DNA of 38,711 nucleotides, from contig SFNQ01000034.1 of NCBI GenBank assembly GCA_004554165.1, forward strand, positions 1 to 38,711, given 5' to 3'. Origin of the DNA: Clostridiales bacterium. GTDB taxonomy: Bacteria > Bacillota > Clostridia > Christensenellales > CAG-138. Within the stretch, counting starts at the first letter, position 1. Each line of letters begins with the position of its first letter. Below, one piece after another: positions 30,173 to 38,607 of this stretch. A program made the position numbers and the translations under genes. The notes beneath the pieces were generated by a model, which made no database searches, had not been told where the DNA came from, and saw only the letters and a program-made list of their open reading frames with translations.

Positions 30173-31513
30173 TCAGTCCGCCATGGCAGCGCCGATGGCT
30201 GTTGCAAAGGGGGCGTACTCCGGCACCAAAAACCGGACCCTGTGCAGCGAAGCAACTCCGTCCAGACTATGCTTTGCCACAGGCCACTGCGCAATCGTTC
30301 CCACAAGCACCACGGTGTGCGTCAGACACTTGTTCGCCGCAAGCGCGGCCATGACGCCAACGCCCTCAAAGACCATATTGCAAAGACCGGCCGCCAGATC
30401 CTCCCCGCGCGCACCGCCGCCTGCTTTTCGCAGGTTCGCCACGGTGGTTGCGGGCGTAAGGCCGGGAATCTCGCCCGCGCACACATCCCGCAGCTGCAAA
30501 TCCACCCGGGAGAGATCGCCCTGCTGCGCCATTGCGCAAAACTTCTGCATGTCCTCCACGCCGCAAAGCCGCTCTGCCAGCCCCTGCAGCATGCCGCCGC
30601 CAAGGCCCGTCCCACCCACGCGCCGGAAGCGAAAGGGCGTAACGCGCAAAAAAGAGGTACCCGTGCCGATGCTTACGACGAGACAGTTCCGCTTTTTTGC
30701 GCTCCGGCTTGCGCCGCGCGAGAGCGCAGCAAACTCATCCACACGCCTTGTGGGCAGGTTCAAAACATCTCCCTTGAACGACGCCGCGCCAACGCCGGTC
30801 ACCGCCGCGCGCGCAGCCTCTGAAGCATCCAGCCGCGCAACGGCTTCCTCCAGCGTCTCCTCCGCGCCTTTGTGAATCGCACGAAGGCAGCGCCCGTTTT
30901 TTACGAGGGCCAGCTTTGTCACGGAGGCGCCCAAATCCACGCCGAGCACTACCTCCCGGGGCCGTAACAGGTTCAGCGCAAGCGGAACGATAGCGACCGC
31001 CGCCGCCAGCTCGATGACGCCGCTCAGGCAGATCCGGACCACTTCAACCCTCTCCGGCTGGCTTCCCTCCCCAAAGGCGGGGAAAAAAAGCTTCATCGCA
31101 AAAAGCACAAGAAGGGTATGGATCGCGCTGGCAGCGGCCGCAGCCAATGCGCCGGCCGCAGGAGGATGATACCCTGCCTTCCGCAGCCAATGCGCGGCAA
31201 GTCCGGCCGCTGCGCCCGCAGCCAAGCGGGGCACAAGCGCCGCCAGCGGACTGACCAGCGAGGACTGCAGGGCAGGAAAAAATGCGCGGAGAAAGCAGGC
31301 CGCGCCCCAGACAAAGCCAAGCCACGCGCCGCCTTTCCAGCCAAGCAGCGCAGCGCCCACCGCAACGACGATGTGCAGCGTGGTAATCTCAATCGTTCCA
31401 AAGCGGATGTAGCCGGTACAGGGAACCACGGTCATGAAAACGATCAGGGCGCTCAGCAGGGCCGCCTTTTCAAAATAATTGAGCTTGCGTCTTTTTTGCG
31501 CCTGATTTGGCAC
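30173..31513 (-). CDS. ECF S component fused to type II pantothenate kinase (PanT-CoaW)
   Basis: A 446-residue single frame with two parts. Residues 1-185 form a membrane S component of about six helices, with GYIRFGTIEITTLHIVVAVG then GWKGGAWLGFVWG, like the separate S component at 18753-19337. Residues 188-446 are a type II pantothenate kinase: VVLGVDLGASVTKLALV (phosphate-1), LVVSIGTGTSFLRV (phosphate-2), and RVGGTGLGGGMLQGLAERL, a hallmark of CoaW. Start: GTG at 31513 has GGAGGAAAG just upstream, while ATG at 31555 lies within 2 nt of the -10 box and would not be transcribed. The kinase would sit on the cytoplasmic face and phosphorylate pantothenate as it enters. No frameshift separates the parts. 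Confidence 0.9.
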   Translation of the reverse strand: MPNQAQKRRKLNYFEKAALLSALIVFMTVVPCTGYIRFGTIEITTLHIVVAVGAALLGWKGGAWLGFVWGAACFLRAFFPALQSSLVSPLAALVPRLAAGAAAGLAAHWLRKAGYHPPAAGALAAAAASAIHTLLVLFAMKLFFPAFGEGSQPERVEVVRICLSGVIELAAAVAIVPLALNLLRPREVVLGVDLGASVTKLALVKNGRCLRAIHKGAEETLEEAVARLDASEAARAAVTGVGAASFKGDVLNLPTRRVDEFAALSRGASRSAKKRNCLVVSIGTGTSFLRVTPFRFRRVGGTGLGGGMLQGLAERLCGVEDMQKFCAMAQQGDLSRVDLQLRDVCAGEIPGLTPATTVANLRKAGGGARGEDLAAGLCNMVFEGVGVMAALAANKCLTHTVVLVGTIAQWPVAKHSLDGVASLHRVRFLVPEYAPFATAIGAAMAD

Positions 31514-31555
31514 GGTTTCTTTCCTCCGAACCGCATCGATGGGAGATACTTTCAT

Positions 31556-31584
31556 ATTATATACAATTCTTTGGAATATGGCAA
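31556..31584 (-). promoter_or_regulatory. Promoter of the S component-pantothenate kinase fusion and hom
   Basis: Minus-strand TTGCCA (31579-31584), 17 nt, TATAAT (31556-31561). An inverted repeat TTTGGA-N9-TCCAAA (31570-31590) overlaps the -35 and could be an operator. The promoter position also fixes the translation start, since the upstream ATG abuts it. Confidence 0.8.
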
Positions 31585-31633
31585 TCCAAAACACGCAAAC
31601 TAAGGATAATATTTTTTTGCGAGGAGCGGAGCC

Positions 31634-32656
31634 ATGCACAAAAGCGATCCATCCAACCCGGCGGAGAAAAAAAAGACTTCCGTGGTCGCAACCCTTGGAT
31701 TTATTGCGCTCTCGCTGCTGTTTGTCTTTGCTGCCGCACAGATGATCGGCGGCGTTCTGCACCGAGAGTTTTCTGGAAACGAAACGGCGTTGGAGGCTAC
31801 GCCAGCCCCAACGGCAGAGGCACTGCCTACGGACACCCCGTCTCAGGGCGCGGCGGATGCGGTGGTGGCCATCCGAACGCCTGCGCCGGAGGCAGCGCTG
31901 GCGTCGATTACGCCGGAGCCGGCCCGGAGCACCCCCTCTCCCACCCCTGCGCAGGATGCGGCCACAGCAGCGGCCAGTACGGCGCCTGCGGCCACGCCCG
32001 CTCAGCCGCAAATGCGCGCCGCCTCCTTTGAGGACGGGCGCATGGATCTGGTCATTGCCATGGTTGACGACAAGGGCTTTGCGGACTGTCTCTGCGTCCT
32101 TGCCCTGCGGGAAAACCGGGCCACGCTGCTGGCCGTTCCCGCAAATACGCTGGGCGCGGACGGAAAGCCGCTTTCCTCCTGCTCCAGGGCGCAGCTGCTC
32201 GGCGCGGCGCGCGGACTGCTTGCAGTACAGTATGAAAAATATGCCGTAATTGAGCGCGCCTCCCTCCAACGCTGCGCGGACGCCATCGGTCCGCTGACCA
32301 TCGGCGGGAAGGAGTACGACGGTGCTGCGCTGCTGGACTACCTGCAAGGCTCCGGCGGCGATGCTCTGCTGCGGGCGGAGCGCTTTGCAGCAATGCTCGA
32401 AGGGCTGGCAAACCGGCTGGATTCCCTCTCTCTGCTGCGCATGCTGACCGCCAAGAACGCGCTGCAAGCCGCCGTGAAGGCCAACATCCGAGAAGCCGAG
32501 GGCTGGAGGCTCTATCATGCGGTGCGCAATCTTACTGAAGCGGAGATTTCCCGACGCACGCTGCCGGTAAATTCCCTGCAGAGGCACGGCCGCCGCTGCT
32601 ATGCGCCCGACGAGCCCCTTACGGAAAAACTGCTGGACGAGCTATACAACTCCTGA
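31634..32656 (+). CDS. Membrane-anchored extracytoplasmic protein, possibly degenerate LCP-like
   Basis: A 340-residue protein: short cytoplasmic tail, one membrane helix (VVATLGFIALSLLFVFAAAQ, about 17-36), then a Thr/Pro/Ala-rich linker (52-125) and an extracellular domain of about 210 residues. The opening of that domain, MDLVIAMVDDKGFADCLCVL then ENRATLLAVPANT, recalls the LytR-CpsA-Psr pattern in which a strand with Asp is followed by SIPRDT. The arginine of that motif is absent, so cell-wall ligase activity is doubtful. ATG at 31634 has a GAGGAGCGGAG site. Divergent from the fusion gene. Function uncertain. Confidence 0.65.
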   Translation: MHKSDPSNPAEKKKTSVVATLGFIALSLLFVFAAAQMIGGVLHREFSGNETALEATPAPTAEALPTDTPSQGAADAVVAIRTPAPEAALASITPEPARSTPSPTPAQDAATAAASTAPAATPAQPQMRAASFEDGRMDLVIAMVDDKGFADCLCVLALRENRATLLAVPANTLGADGKPLSSCSRAQLLGAARGLLAVQYEKYAVIERASLQRCADAIGPLTIGGKEYDGAALLDYLQGSGGDALLRAERFAAMLEGLANRLDSLSLLRMLTAKNALQAAVKANIREAEGWRLYHAVRNLTEAEISRRTLPVNSLQRHGRRCYAPDEPLTEKLLDELYNS

Positions 32657-33027
32657 CAGGGATATGGGTTTGTAAAAAAGGTTGGACCGTATGGTTGTGC
32701 AGCAAAGCGACAGGAGCGCCATAGGGCGTAGGACCCGGTTGTTCGAACGGACTGACGGATCTGCACAGTGTTTCATCCGATGCGGTGCGTCCCATGAATG
32801 TGACGGGATTTACAAAACGTTGAAATCGGTTTATAGACCCCCCGATGGTCTTTGGGGCGCTGTTGCCAGAACAATCTGCCCATTCGCACAGACCGTTTCA
32901 TCACCAAAAAGCAACCGGCATGCGGGAGTTTACAAAGCCTGCGCGTAAAATTCGCCGGCCGTGAAACGGGGGAGCGGCGAAACCCGTCCTGCGCCGCTCC
33001 CGATGGGCGTTGCCCGGTCCTGGCGCT
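32657..33027. other. Intergenic, no gene recognised
   Basis: A 371-nt stretch between convergent genes. An 88-codon frame exists at 32682-32948 but has no ribosome site or recognisable protein features. No clear terminator hairpin, tRNA or repeat is visible. Confidence 0.5.
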
Positions 33028-33930
33028 TTAGTCTCTGAGCAGCCGGATGTAGTGGTTTGCCTCCCGCAGCACATGGTCGGCCAGCAGCGGCAGGATGAGG
33101 GACTGTATCTCGCAGTTCAGAATGCCCCTGGTTCCGGCTGTTTTGAAGTCCCGGAATCGGAGCGTTTCCTCCAAAGCGGCGCGGGACTGGCCGGCATTTG
33201 CCAGGTCGCTGCGGGCGCAGGAGGTTTCAAGGAGCGCCGCATACTCCTTTGCAAAATCCTCGGAAGTCTGAATCAGGGCCTCCTCGGTCGGGTCCAGCAG
33301 CCCGCGGATGAACAGCGCGTGCTCCATCATGATCCGATTCCAGAACTGTTCCGTTTGCAGCATGAAACGGTCGTCCAGAGGCCGCCCGTTTTCGAGCTGT
33401 ACAATGTAGCTTTGATAAAGCCTTGCCTCGCGCAGAATGTGCCTGATGAGCAGCGGATAGTTCATGGTAAACATCCGGCAGGATGCGACAAAGTGGAGGA
33501 TGCGCTCCTTCAGGCGGATGAGGCGGCTCAGCAGCCGCAGCGCGGTGCGGTTGAGCTCCTGAACGCGGCGCACAAACTCCGGCCTCGGGCAGAACTCCTC
33601 CCCGCAGGAAAGCGCAGATTCCAGACGGGTGATCTCCCGGTTGATTGCGATGCCGGTGAACTGCTCGGTCTGCCGCTCTGCGTTTGCGGTGAATTCGGTT
33701 ACGATCTCCCCGGAGTTCAGCACCTTGCGGCAAATAAGGCCGTCCGCCATGCGAACGGTTTTCAGCAGCAGCATTTCAAACTGCTCCCTGAGCTGATCGG
33801 CTTCCTTCGCGAGCGAAGCGTTTGCGGGCGTAAAGCCCGCCTCAAGAAACAGCGCGTGCTCCTTCATGATTCTTGCAAAGAACAAATGCAGTTCCAGGGA
33901 GGCGACCACGTATTGATGATGACGATCCAT
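33028..33930 (-). CDS. DUF2935-family protein (tandem helical bundle)
   Basis: A 300-residue protein of two related helical halves: LELHLFFARIMKEHALFLEA in the first and FMLQTEQFWNRIMMEHALFIRGLLDPTEEALI in the second. The repeated MxEHALFxxG motif with regularly spaced His and Glu residues suggests metal-binding four-helix bundles, as in DUF2935 proteins of Bacillus and Clostridia. ATG at 33930 has GGAGGAGC ahead; a long in-frame extension to 34344 is compositionally odd, has no ribosome site and is rejected. Biochemical role unknown; it neighbours the copper genes but has its own transcription unit. Confidence 0.85.
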   Translation of the reverse strand: MDRHHQYVVASLELHLFFARIMKEHALFLEAGFTPANASLAKEADQLREQFEMLLLKTVRMADGLICRKVLNSGEIVTEFTANAERQTEQFTGIAINREITRLESALSCGEEFCPRPEFVRRVQELNRTALRLLSRLIRLKERILHFVASCRMFTMNYPLLIRHILREARLYQSYIVQLENGRPLDDRFMLQTEQFWNRIMMEHALFIRGLLDPTEEALIQTSEDFAKEYAALLETSCARSDLANAGQSRAALEETLRFRDFKTAGTRGILNCEIQSLILPLLADHVLREANHYIRLLRD

Positions 33931-34472
33931 ACCTTGCTCCTCCTTCTTTTGGCGAAACGCTGGGTTGCATTTCGTCATACTACCACCGTATGTTCTCCGG
34001 CAAAAATATGTGAACGGCGAATGCGTCCTGCTCTCCCGCAGAAGGGCGCCCGGGCGCAGGAGCGCTGTCCGGGGCGCTTTTTCAAGGCGGTTCGCGCGCA
34101 TGGCGGCCTGCGCCATTGGCGCAGGCGGCGCCGCAGGCAGGGCTTGCATGCGCTGTTGGGGATTTGCCGTGCATCGGAAAAGCACGGAGGCGTCCACCCG
34201 GTTTTGCAGAGCATATTCTCCCGGGAAAGCGGAGGAATCCCCTGTTTGTGGGAATTGCGCGAGGGCAGCTCCGGCCTGCGGCGCGCTCATCCGCTCTGGC
34301 GGATCCCCCCTGCTCCGCAGGCGCTTTGCGGTTTCGGCGGGCATGCCGGCAGAACCAAAGCCTGCCCATCAACGCATATATGGGCAAAGCGAATCCCGGA
34401 TTCCGCAGGCCCTTCTCACGCAGAAAGCCGCGCTTTGAACGCGGCTTGCCCAAGAATTCCCGCAGAGGTGCT
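33931..34472. other. Intergenic, GC-rich, no gene recognised
   Basis: 542 nt between copA and the DUF2935 gene. Frames present on both strands look like shadows of GC-rich DNA. The only feature is a hairpin AAGCCGCG/CGCGGCTT (34425-34447) near the copA stop, a weak terminator candidate with a poor T run. Confidence 0.5.
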
Positions 34473-36995
34473 TCAGCGGATGGCGGTCACGGCGTAATCC
34501 TGCTCCTCCACGGCCTTTTTCAGCGCCGCATCCGCTATCTCCGCCTTCAGGCGCACCACGGCCTCGCCCGCCTCGTGGCTGACCGCCGCCTGCTCCACCT
34601 CCGGCAGGGCCTCCAGCGCCTTCCTGATCCGGGCCTCGCAATGCCCGCACATCATGCCCTCGATCTTCATTGTTTTTACCATGGTTTTTCGCTTCTCCTT
34701 GTGTTTGGTCTTGTGTTTTTCATCCTTACCTGTGTTCCGCAGATCGAACAGGTTCAGCCGCAGGGCATTGGACACCACGCAGAAGCTGCTGAGACTCATG
34801 GCCGCCGCGGCGAACATGGGGCTCAGGGTCAGGCCCAGCGGGACGAACACGCCGGCAGCCAGCGGAATGCCGACGGCGTTATAGAAAAAGGCCCAGAACA
34901 GGTTTTCGTGAATGTTCCGGAGCGTGGCCCGGCTCAAACGGATGGCGGCGGGCACATCGGAAAGCCGGCTTTGCATCAGAACCACATCCGCCGCATCCAC
35001 GGCTACGTCTGCGCCCGCGCCAATGGCGATTCCGATGTCCGCCCGGGTCAGGGCCGGGGCGTCGTTGATGCCGTCGCCCACCATGGCGACCCTGCCCTTT
35101 TGTTGCAGGGAACGGATGACGCTTTCCTTGCCCTCCGGCAGTACGCCGGCGATCACCTCGTCTACGCCCGCCTGTCTGCCGATGGCCCGGGCGGTCCGCT
35201 GGTTGTCGCCGGTCAGCATAACCACGCGGAGCCCCATGTTTTGCAGCTCATGCACAGCGCGGGGGCTGTCCTCCTTGATGACGTCCGCCACGGCAATGAT
35301 GCCGCAAAACCGCCCGTCCCGGCTGAAAAACAGCGGGGTCTTCCCCTGCTGCGCCAGCTGGTCGGCGCTTTCCTGTACCTCGTCGGGAATCTGCGCCTGC
35401 GTACAGAGAAAGCTCAGGTTGCCGGCGGCCAGCGCAGCGCCCTTCCATGTGGCGGTCAGGCCGTTGCCGGGCAGGGCCTGAAAGTCTGCGGTCTCGCCCT
35501 CCGCCGTCAGTCCCCGCTCCTCCGCCTTTTGCAGAATGGCCCGGGCCAGAGGATGCTCGCTCCTGCGCTCAAGCGCATCGGCCATTCGGAGCAGCTCGTC
35601 TTCACCGACGCCGGGCGCGGGGAGGATGTCGGTCACTCTGGGCTCGCCGCTGGTGATGGTGCCGGTCTTGTCCAGCGCCACAATCCGCATTTTGCCGGCC
35701 TCCTCCAGGGATACCGCCGTTTTAAACAGAATGCCGTTTTTCGCCCCCAGGCCGTTGCCCACCATGATGGATACCGGCGTGGCAAGGCCCAGCGCGCAGG
35801 GGCAGCTGATCACCAGCACGGAGATGCCCCGGGCCAGCGCGTAGCCAAGGCTTTGGCCCAGCAGCAGCCAGACCGCGGCGGTGACGGCAGCAATGGCGAT
35901 AACCGCCGGCACGAAGACGCCGGAGACCCTGTCGGCAACCTTTGCGATGGGCGCCTTGGTGGCCGCCGCGTCGCTGACCATGCGGATGATCCGGGACAGG
36001 GTTGTGTCCTCACCCACCCGGGTGGCCCTGCATTTAATGAAGCCGGACTGGTTTAACGTGGCGGCGGAGACGGCGTCGCCTGCCGCTTTGTCCACCGGAA
36101 TGCTCTCGCCGGTCAGAGCGGATTCGTTGACTGCGCTGCTGCCCTCCAGCACCACGCCGTCCACAGGAATGCTCTCGCCGGGACGAACCAGAAAGATATC
36201 CCCCTTTCGCACCTGCGCGATGGGAACCGTGGTTTCCGCGCCGCCGCGAAGAATGACGGCGGTTTGGGGAGCCAGCTTCATCAGGCCCCGCAACGCGTCG
36301 GTGGTTTTCCCCCTGGAGCGGGCCTCCAGCATCTTGCCCAGGGTGATCAGGGTCAGAATCATGGCCGCCGATTCAAAATAGAACTCCATCATATACCGCA
36401 TGACGGCGTCCGCATCGCCCTGCATCTGGGCGCCGGTCATGGCGAACAGGGCGTAGGTGCTGTAAACAAAGGCCGCCATGGACCCCAGCGCCACCAGGGT
36501 ATCCATGTTGGGTGTGCGCCGCCACAGGCTCCCAAAGCCGCTGATAAAAAACCGCTGGTTGATGACCATGATGATGACCGTCAGCAGCAGCTGCGTCAGG
36601 CCCATGGCCACATGGTTGCCGTCATAGAAGGCGGGCAGCGGCCATCCCCACATCATATGCTCCATGGAAAAATACATCAGCACGAGAAGAAATCCCGCAG
36701 ACCAGAGCAGCCGCCGCTTCAGCGCCGGGGTTTCCCGGTCCCGCAGAGCGTCTCCGGCCTCTGCCGCGGCGGGCTCCTTGTCCACGGCCCCGGCCCCCTT
36801 TACGGACGCACCGTACCCGACCCGCTCCACAGCGGCGATGATCTCCCCGGCGGAGGCGCTTCCCTCAACGCCCATGGAATTGGTCAGCAGGCTGACGGAG
36901 CAGGCTGTGACCCCCGGTACTCTGGAGACGGCCTTTTCCACGCTGGCGCTACAGGCCGCGCAATGCATGCCGGTTACGTTGTATTGCTGCATCAT
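34473..36995 (-). CDS. copA: Copper-exporting P1B-ATPase CopA with an extra C-terminal HMA (CopZ-like) domain
   Basis: An 840-residue membrane pump that ejects Cu(I). The N-terminal HMA domain has GMHCAAC (residues 9-15). Eight membrane helices surround the actuator TGES, the ion motif CPC in ISCPCALGLATP (about 398), the phosphorylated Asp in DKTGTITSGEP (about 441), and the ATP-binding GDGINDAPAL. After the last helices a Lys-rich linker (KDEKHKTKHKEKRK) joins a second HMA, residues 772-840, with GMMCGHC, equivalent to a CopZ chaperone fused to the C-terminus. GGAGGTA precedes two ATGs at 36995/36992. It lies downstream of csoR, which should control it. Confidence 0.95.
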   Translation of the reverse strand: MMQQYNVTGMHCAACSASVEKAVSRVPGVTACSVSLLTNSMGVEGSASAGEIIAAVERVGYGASVKGAGAVDKEPAAAEAGDALRDRETPALKRRLLWSAGFLLVLMYFSMEHMMWGWPLPAFYDGNHVAMGLTQLLLTVIIMVINQRFFISGFGSLWRRTPNMDTLVALGSMAAFVYSTYALFAMTGAQMQGDADAVMRYMMEFYFESAAMILTLITLGKMLEARSRGKTTDALRGLMKLAPQTAVILRGGAETTVPIAQVRKGDIFLVRPGESIPVDGVVLEGSSAVNESALTGESIPVDKAAGDAVSAATLNQSGFIKCRATRVGEDTTLSRIIRMVSDAAATKAPIAKVADRVSGVFVPAVIAIAAVTAAVWLLLGQSLGYALARGISVLVISCPCALGLATPVSIMVGNGLGAKNGILFKTAVSLEEAGKMRIVALDKTGTITSGEPRVTDILPAPGVGEDELLRMADALERRSEHPLARAILQKAEERGLTAEGETADFQALPGNGLTATWKGAALAAGNLSFLCTQAQIPDEVQESADQLAQQGKTPLFFSRDGRFCGIIAVADVIKEDSPRAVHELQNMGLRVVMLTGDNQRTARAIGRQAGVDEVIAGVLPEGKESVIRSLQQKGRVAMVGDGINDAPALTRADIGIAIGAGADVAVDAADVVLMQSRLSDVPAAIRLSRATLRNIHENLFWAFFYNAVGIPLAAGVFVPLGLTLSPMFAAAAMSLSSFCVVSNALRLNLFDLRNTGKDEKHKTKHKEKRKTMVKTMKIEGMMCGHCEARIRKALEALPEVEQAAVSHEAGEAVVRLKAEIADAALKKAVEEQDYAVTAIR

Positions 36996-37342
36996 TACCT
37001 CCGAAGTTCATTTTTTCTTGTCCACCCCTGCCATGGCCCGCGAGGGCTTTCCCCGCTGCGCCGACGGCGGTTCGGCCCGGGAAAGAAAGGCGCTGCGCAC
37101 CCTCCGCCATCCCGTCGGAGCGCCGACCCGCTGGCGAGCCGCCGCTTCCCATGGGAGCTCCGGCCTTCGCTGCGCATACCGGAAACGTGCTGCGCAGAGA
37201 TTCTTCTCCGGCGTTGCCGCCTGTACGGCCCCTCCGTTCTTAGGCCGCTGCTCCAGCGGCTTTCCCCGCCCTTGAACGACGGCGGGCCAAAACGCGGCGC
37301 CGGGAGAAGGGGTATAGGATAGGGTTTCCCTTTGGCGTCTGC
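36996..37342. other. Intergenic between csoR and copA, possible CsoR half-site
   Basis: 347 nt, GC-rich, without a credible gene. GGGGTATA at 37309-37316 resembles one arm of the CsoR palindrome found upstream of csoR, so separate copper control of copA is possible but unproven. No strong promoter or terminator is evident. Confidence 0.35.
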
Positions 37343-37645
37343 CTATTTCATGAGCTTTTGCAGTGTGGAAAGCAATTCGTCAATGGTTGCATCCTTGCCG
37401 TCCCGGATGTCCTGCGCCACGCAGGTGCGGATATGCTCCGCCAGCAGCTCCCTGCTGAAAGCGTTGAGCGCCGCATTGGCTGCGGCAACCTGCGCCAGAA
37501 TATCCGTACAGTATGCGTTTTTCTCCAACATGCCGCGAATGCCGCGAACCTGTCCCTCAATGCGGTTCAGCCGGTGGATCAGTCGCCGGTACTCCTCCCG
37601 GGAGCGCTCCTTCGTCCTGTTGCAGCAGCAGTCCTCCTGCGTCAT
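37343..37645 (-). CDS. csoR: Copper-sensing repressor CsoR
   Basis: A 100-residue all-helical DUF156 repressor that releases DNA on binding Cu(I). The Cys-His-Cys copper ligands are visible: C in NAYCTDILAQV, then H and C in LLAEHIRTCV. The family segment RLNRIEGQVRGIRGMLEK is intact. The N-terminus has an extra Cys-rich tail (EDCCCNRTKE). ATG at 37645 has GGAAGGAGGC ahead. Its own promoter carries the CsoR palindrome, and copA lies downstream on the same strand. Confidence 0.95.
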   Translation of the reverse strand: MTQEDCCCNRTKERSREEYRRLIHRLNRIEGQVRGIRGMLEKNAYCTDILAQVAAANAALNAFSRELLAEHIRTCVAQDIRDGKDATIDELLSTLQKLMK

Positions 37646-37685
37646 AGCAGCCTCCTTCCGGGGAATACTTCCCCATTGCAGTTGT

Positions 37686-37715
37686 ATTATATACCCCGTG
37701 GGGGTATATTGTCAA
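37686..37715 (-). promoter_or_regulatory. csoR promoter with CsoR operator
   Basis: Minus-strand TTGACA (37710-37715), 18 nt, TATAAT (37686-37691). The spacer is the palindrome ATACCCC-gtg-GGGGTAT (37691-37707), matching known CsoR sites. A repressor here blocks polymerase until copper binds. A separate hairpin GAGGAAAC/GTTTCCTC lies just upstream (37733-37752), without a T run. Confidence 0.88.
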
Positions 37716-37896
37716 TGGTCTGCGAACAGAGAGAGGAAACCAGCGTTTCCTCTGGTGCTGCAGATTAGAAGCCATGGCGGCGCGGCTGGCAGGCCCGCGC
37801 TTCAGATCCACCGGAAACAGCGAGACTGCCTTGAAGAGACAAAGAAAAAAACCCCCAAACGCCTGAAATTACAGACATTTTGAGGATTTCTTTTTC

Positions 37897-37970
37897 TGGA
37901 GGCGCCACCCGGAATCGAACCGGGGATGAAGGTTTTGCAGACCTCTGCCTTACCGCTTGGCTATGGCGCC
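37897..37970 (-). tRNA. tRNA-Cys (GCA)
   Basis: A 74-nt cloverleaf with acceptor GGCGCCA/TGGCGCC, anticodon loop TCTGCAAAA (GCA), T-arm GTTCGATTC and encoded TCCA. Last of the five-tRNA cluster in the direction of transcription. Confidence 0.97.
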
Positions 37971-38098
37971 ATACTGTACTTTTATACGCTTTGGATTCCG
38001 GAGATATGCCCCTTTGGCCCCGTCTTCGGCAGCTTGGGCGCCGGCCTTTCGTCAAAGCGGGGATCGAAGCTCTCCGCCGGGCTTCCGAAACCATCCAT

Positions 38099-38137
38099 CC
38101 ACTCTGAAACCGGCATGTGATACCGGCTTCAGAGTGG
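38099..38137. repeat. Hairpin overlapping the 3' end of tRNA-Gly
   Basis: CCACTCTGAA (38099-38108) pairs perfectly with TTCAGAGTGG (38128-38137), with inner CCGG/CCGG. On the transcript it starts within the CCA end of tRNA-Gly. It might be a processing signal or weak terminator before tRNA-Cys. Confidence 0.55.
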
Positions 38138-38210
38138 AGCGGGAAACGGGGCTCGAACCCGCCACCTCAGCCTTGGCAAGGCTGCGCTCTACCAAATGAG
38201 CTATTCCCGC
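38135..38210 (-). tRNA. tRNA-Gly (GCC)
   Basis: A 76-nt cloverleaf: acceptor GCGGGAA/TTCCCGC, anticodon loop CTTGCCAAG (GCC), T-arm GGTTCGAGCC, encoded TCCA end. Confidence 0.97.
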
Positions 38211-38212
38211 AA

Positions 38213-38288
38213 TGGTGCCTCAGAGTGGAGTCGAACCACCGACACAGGGATTTTCAGTCCCTTGCTCTACCAGCTGAGCTACCGAGGC
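38213..38288 (-). tRNA. tRNA-Phe (GAA)
   Basis: A 76-nt cloverleaf: acceptor GCCTCGG/CTGAGGC, anticodon loop ACTGAAAAT (GAA), T-arm GGTTCGACTCC, encoded ACCA end. Only two bases separate it from tRNA-Gly. Confidence 0.97.
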
Positions 38289-38293
38289 AAAGA

Positions 38294-38370
38294 TGGCGAC
38301 CCGAAGGGGGCTCGAACCCCTGACCTCCAGCGTGACAGGCTGGCGTACTAACCAACTGTACTACCGGGCC
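38294..38370 (-). tRNA. tRNA-Asp (GTC)
   Basis: A 77-nt cloverleaf: acceptor GGCCCGG/TCGGGTC with two G-U pairs, anticodon loop CCTGTCACG (GTC), T-arm GGTTCGAGCC, encoded GCCA end. Confidence 0.96.
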
Positions 38371-38380
38371 ACATTCCGTC

Positions 38381-38456
38381 TGGTGGGAGCAACAGGGCTC
38401 GAACCTGTGACCCCTTGCTTGTAAGGCAAGTGCTCTCCCAGCTGAGCTATGCTCCC
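38381..38456 (-). tRNA. tRNA-Val (TAC)
   Basis: A 76-nt cloverleaf: acceptor GGGAGCA/TGCTCCC, anticodon loop CCTTACAAG (TAC), T-arm GGTTCGAGCC, encoded ACCA end. First of the cluster. Confidence 0.97.
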
Positions 38457-38479
38457 AAACACACAAACGCGCATTAATG

Positions 38480-38508
38480 AGTATAGCGCAACTCGGCCCT
38501 TCTGTCAA
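38480..38508 (-). promoter_or_regulatory. Promoter of the five-tRNA cluster
   Basis: Minus-strand TTGACA (38503-38508), 17 nt, TATACT (38480-38485), about 24 nt before tRNA-Val. One strong promoter for the whole Val-Asp-Phe-Gly-Cys transcript. Confidence 0.88.
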
Positions 38509-38607
38509 CGGGTTTTTGTCAGGATTTGCATGGTTCTGTACGAGCGTCAAACATAGGTTACACTTTTGGATGCTTGCACGAAGGCTTGGGAAAGCGGTTT
38601 GGGTGCG

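Noticed and set aside
31514..32587. In-frame N-terminal extension of the S component-kinase fusion
   Set aside because: It runs through the promoter and antisense to the divergent gene; GTG at 31513 with GGAGGAAAG is a better start.
32682..32948. 88-codon frame in the gap after the LCP-like gene
   Set aside because: No ribosome site, no family resemblance and no codon bias like its neighbours.
33931..34344. N-terminal extension of the DUF2935 protein
   Set aside because: No ribosome site, Arg/Pro/Ala-rich shadow composition, and ATG at 33930 has GGAGGAGC.
34116..36056. 646-codon frame antisense to copA, and 28976-30823 antisense to hom and the fusion gene
   Set aside because: Both are shadows of clear genes on the other strand with biased composition.
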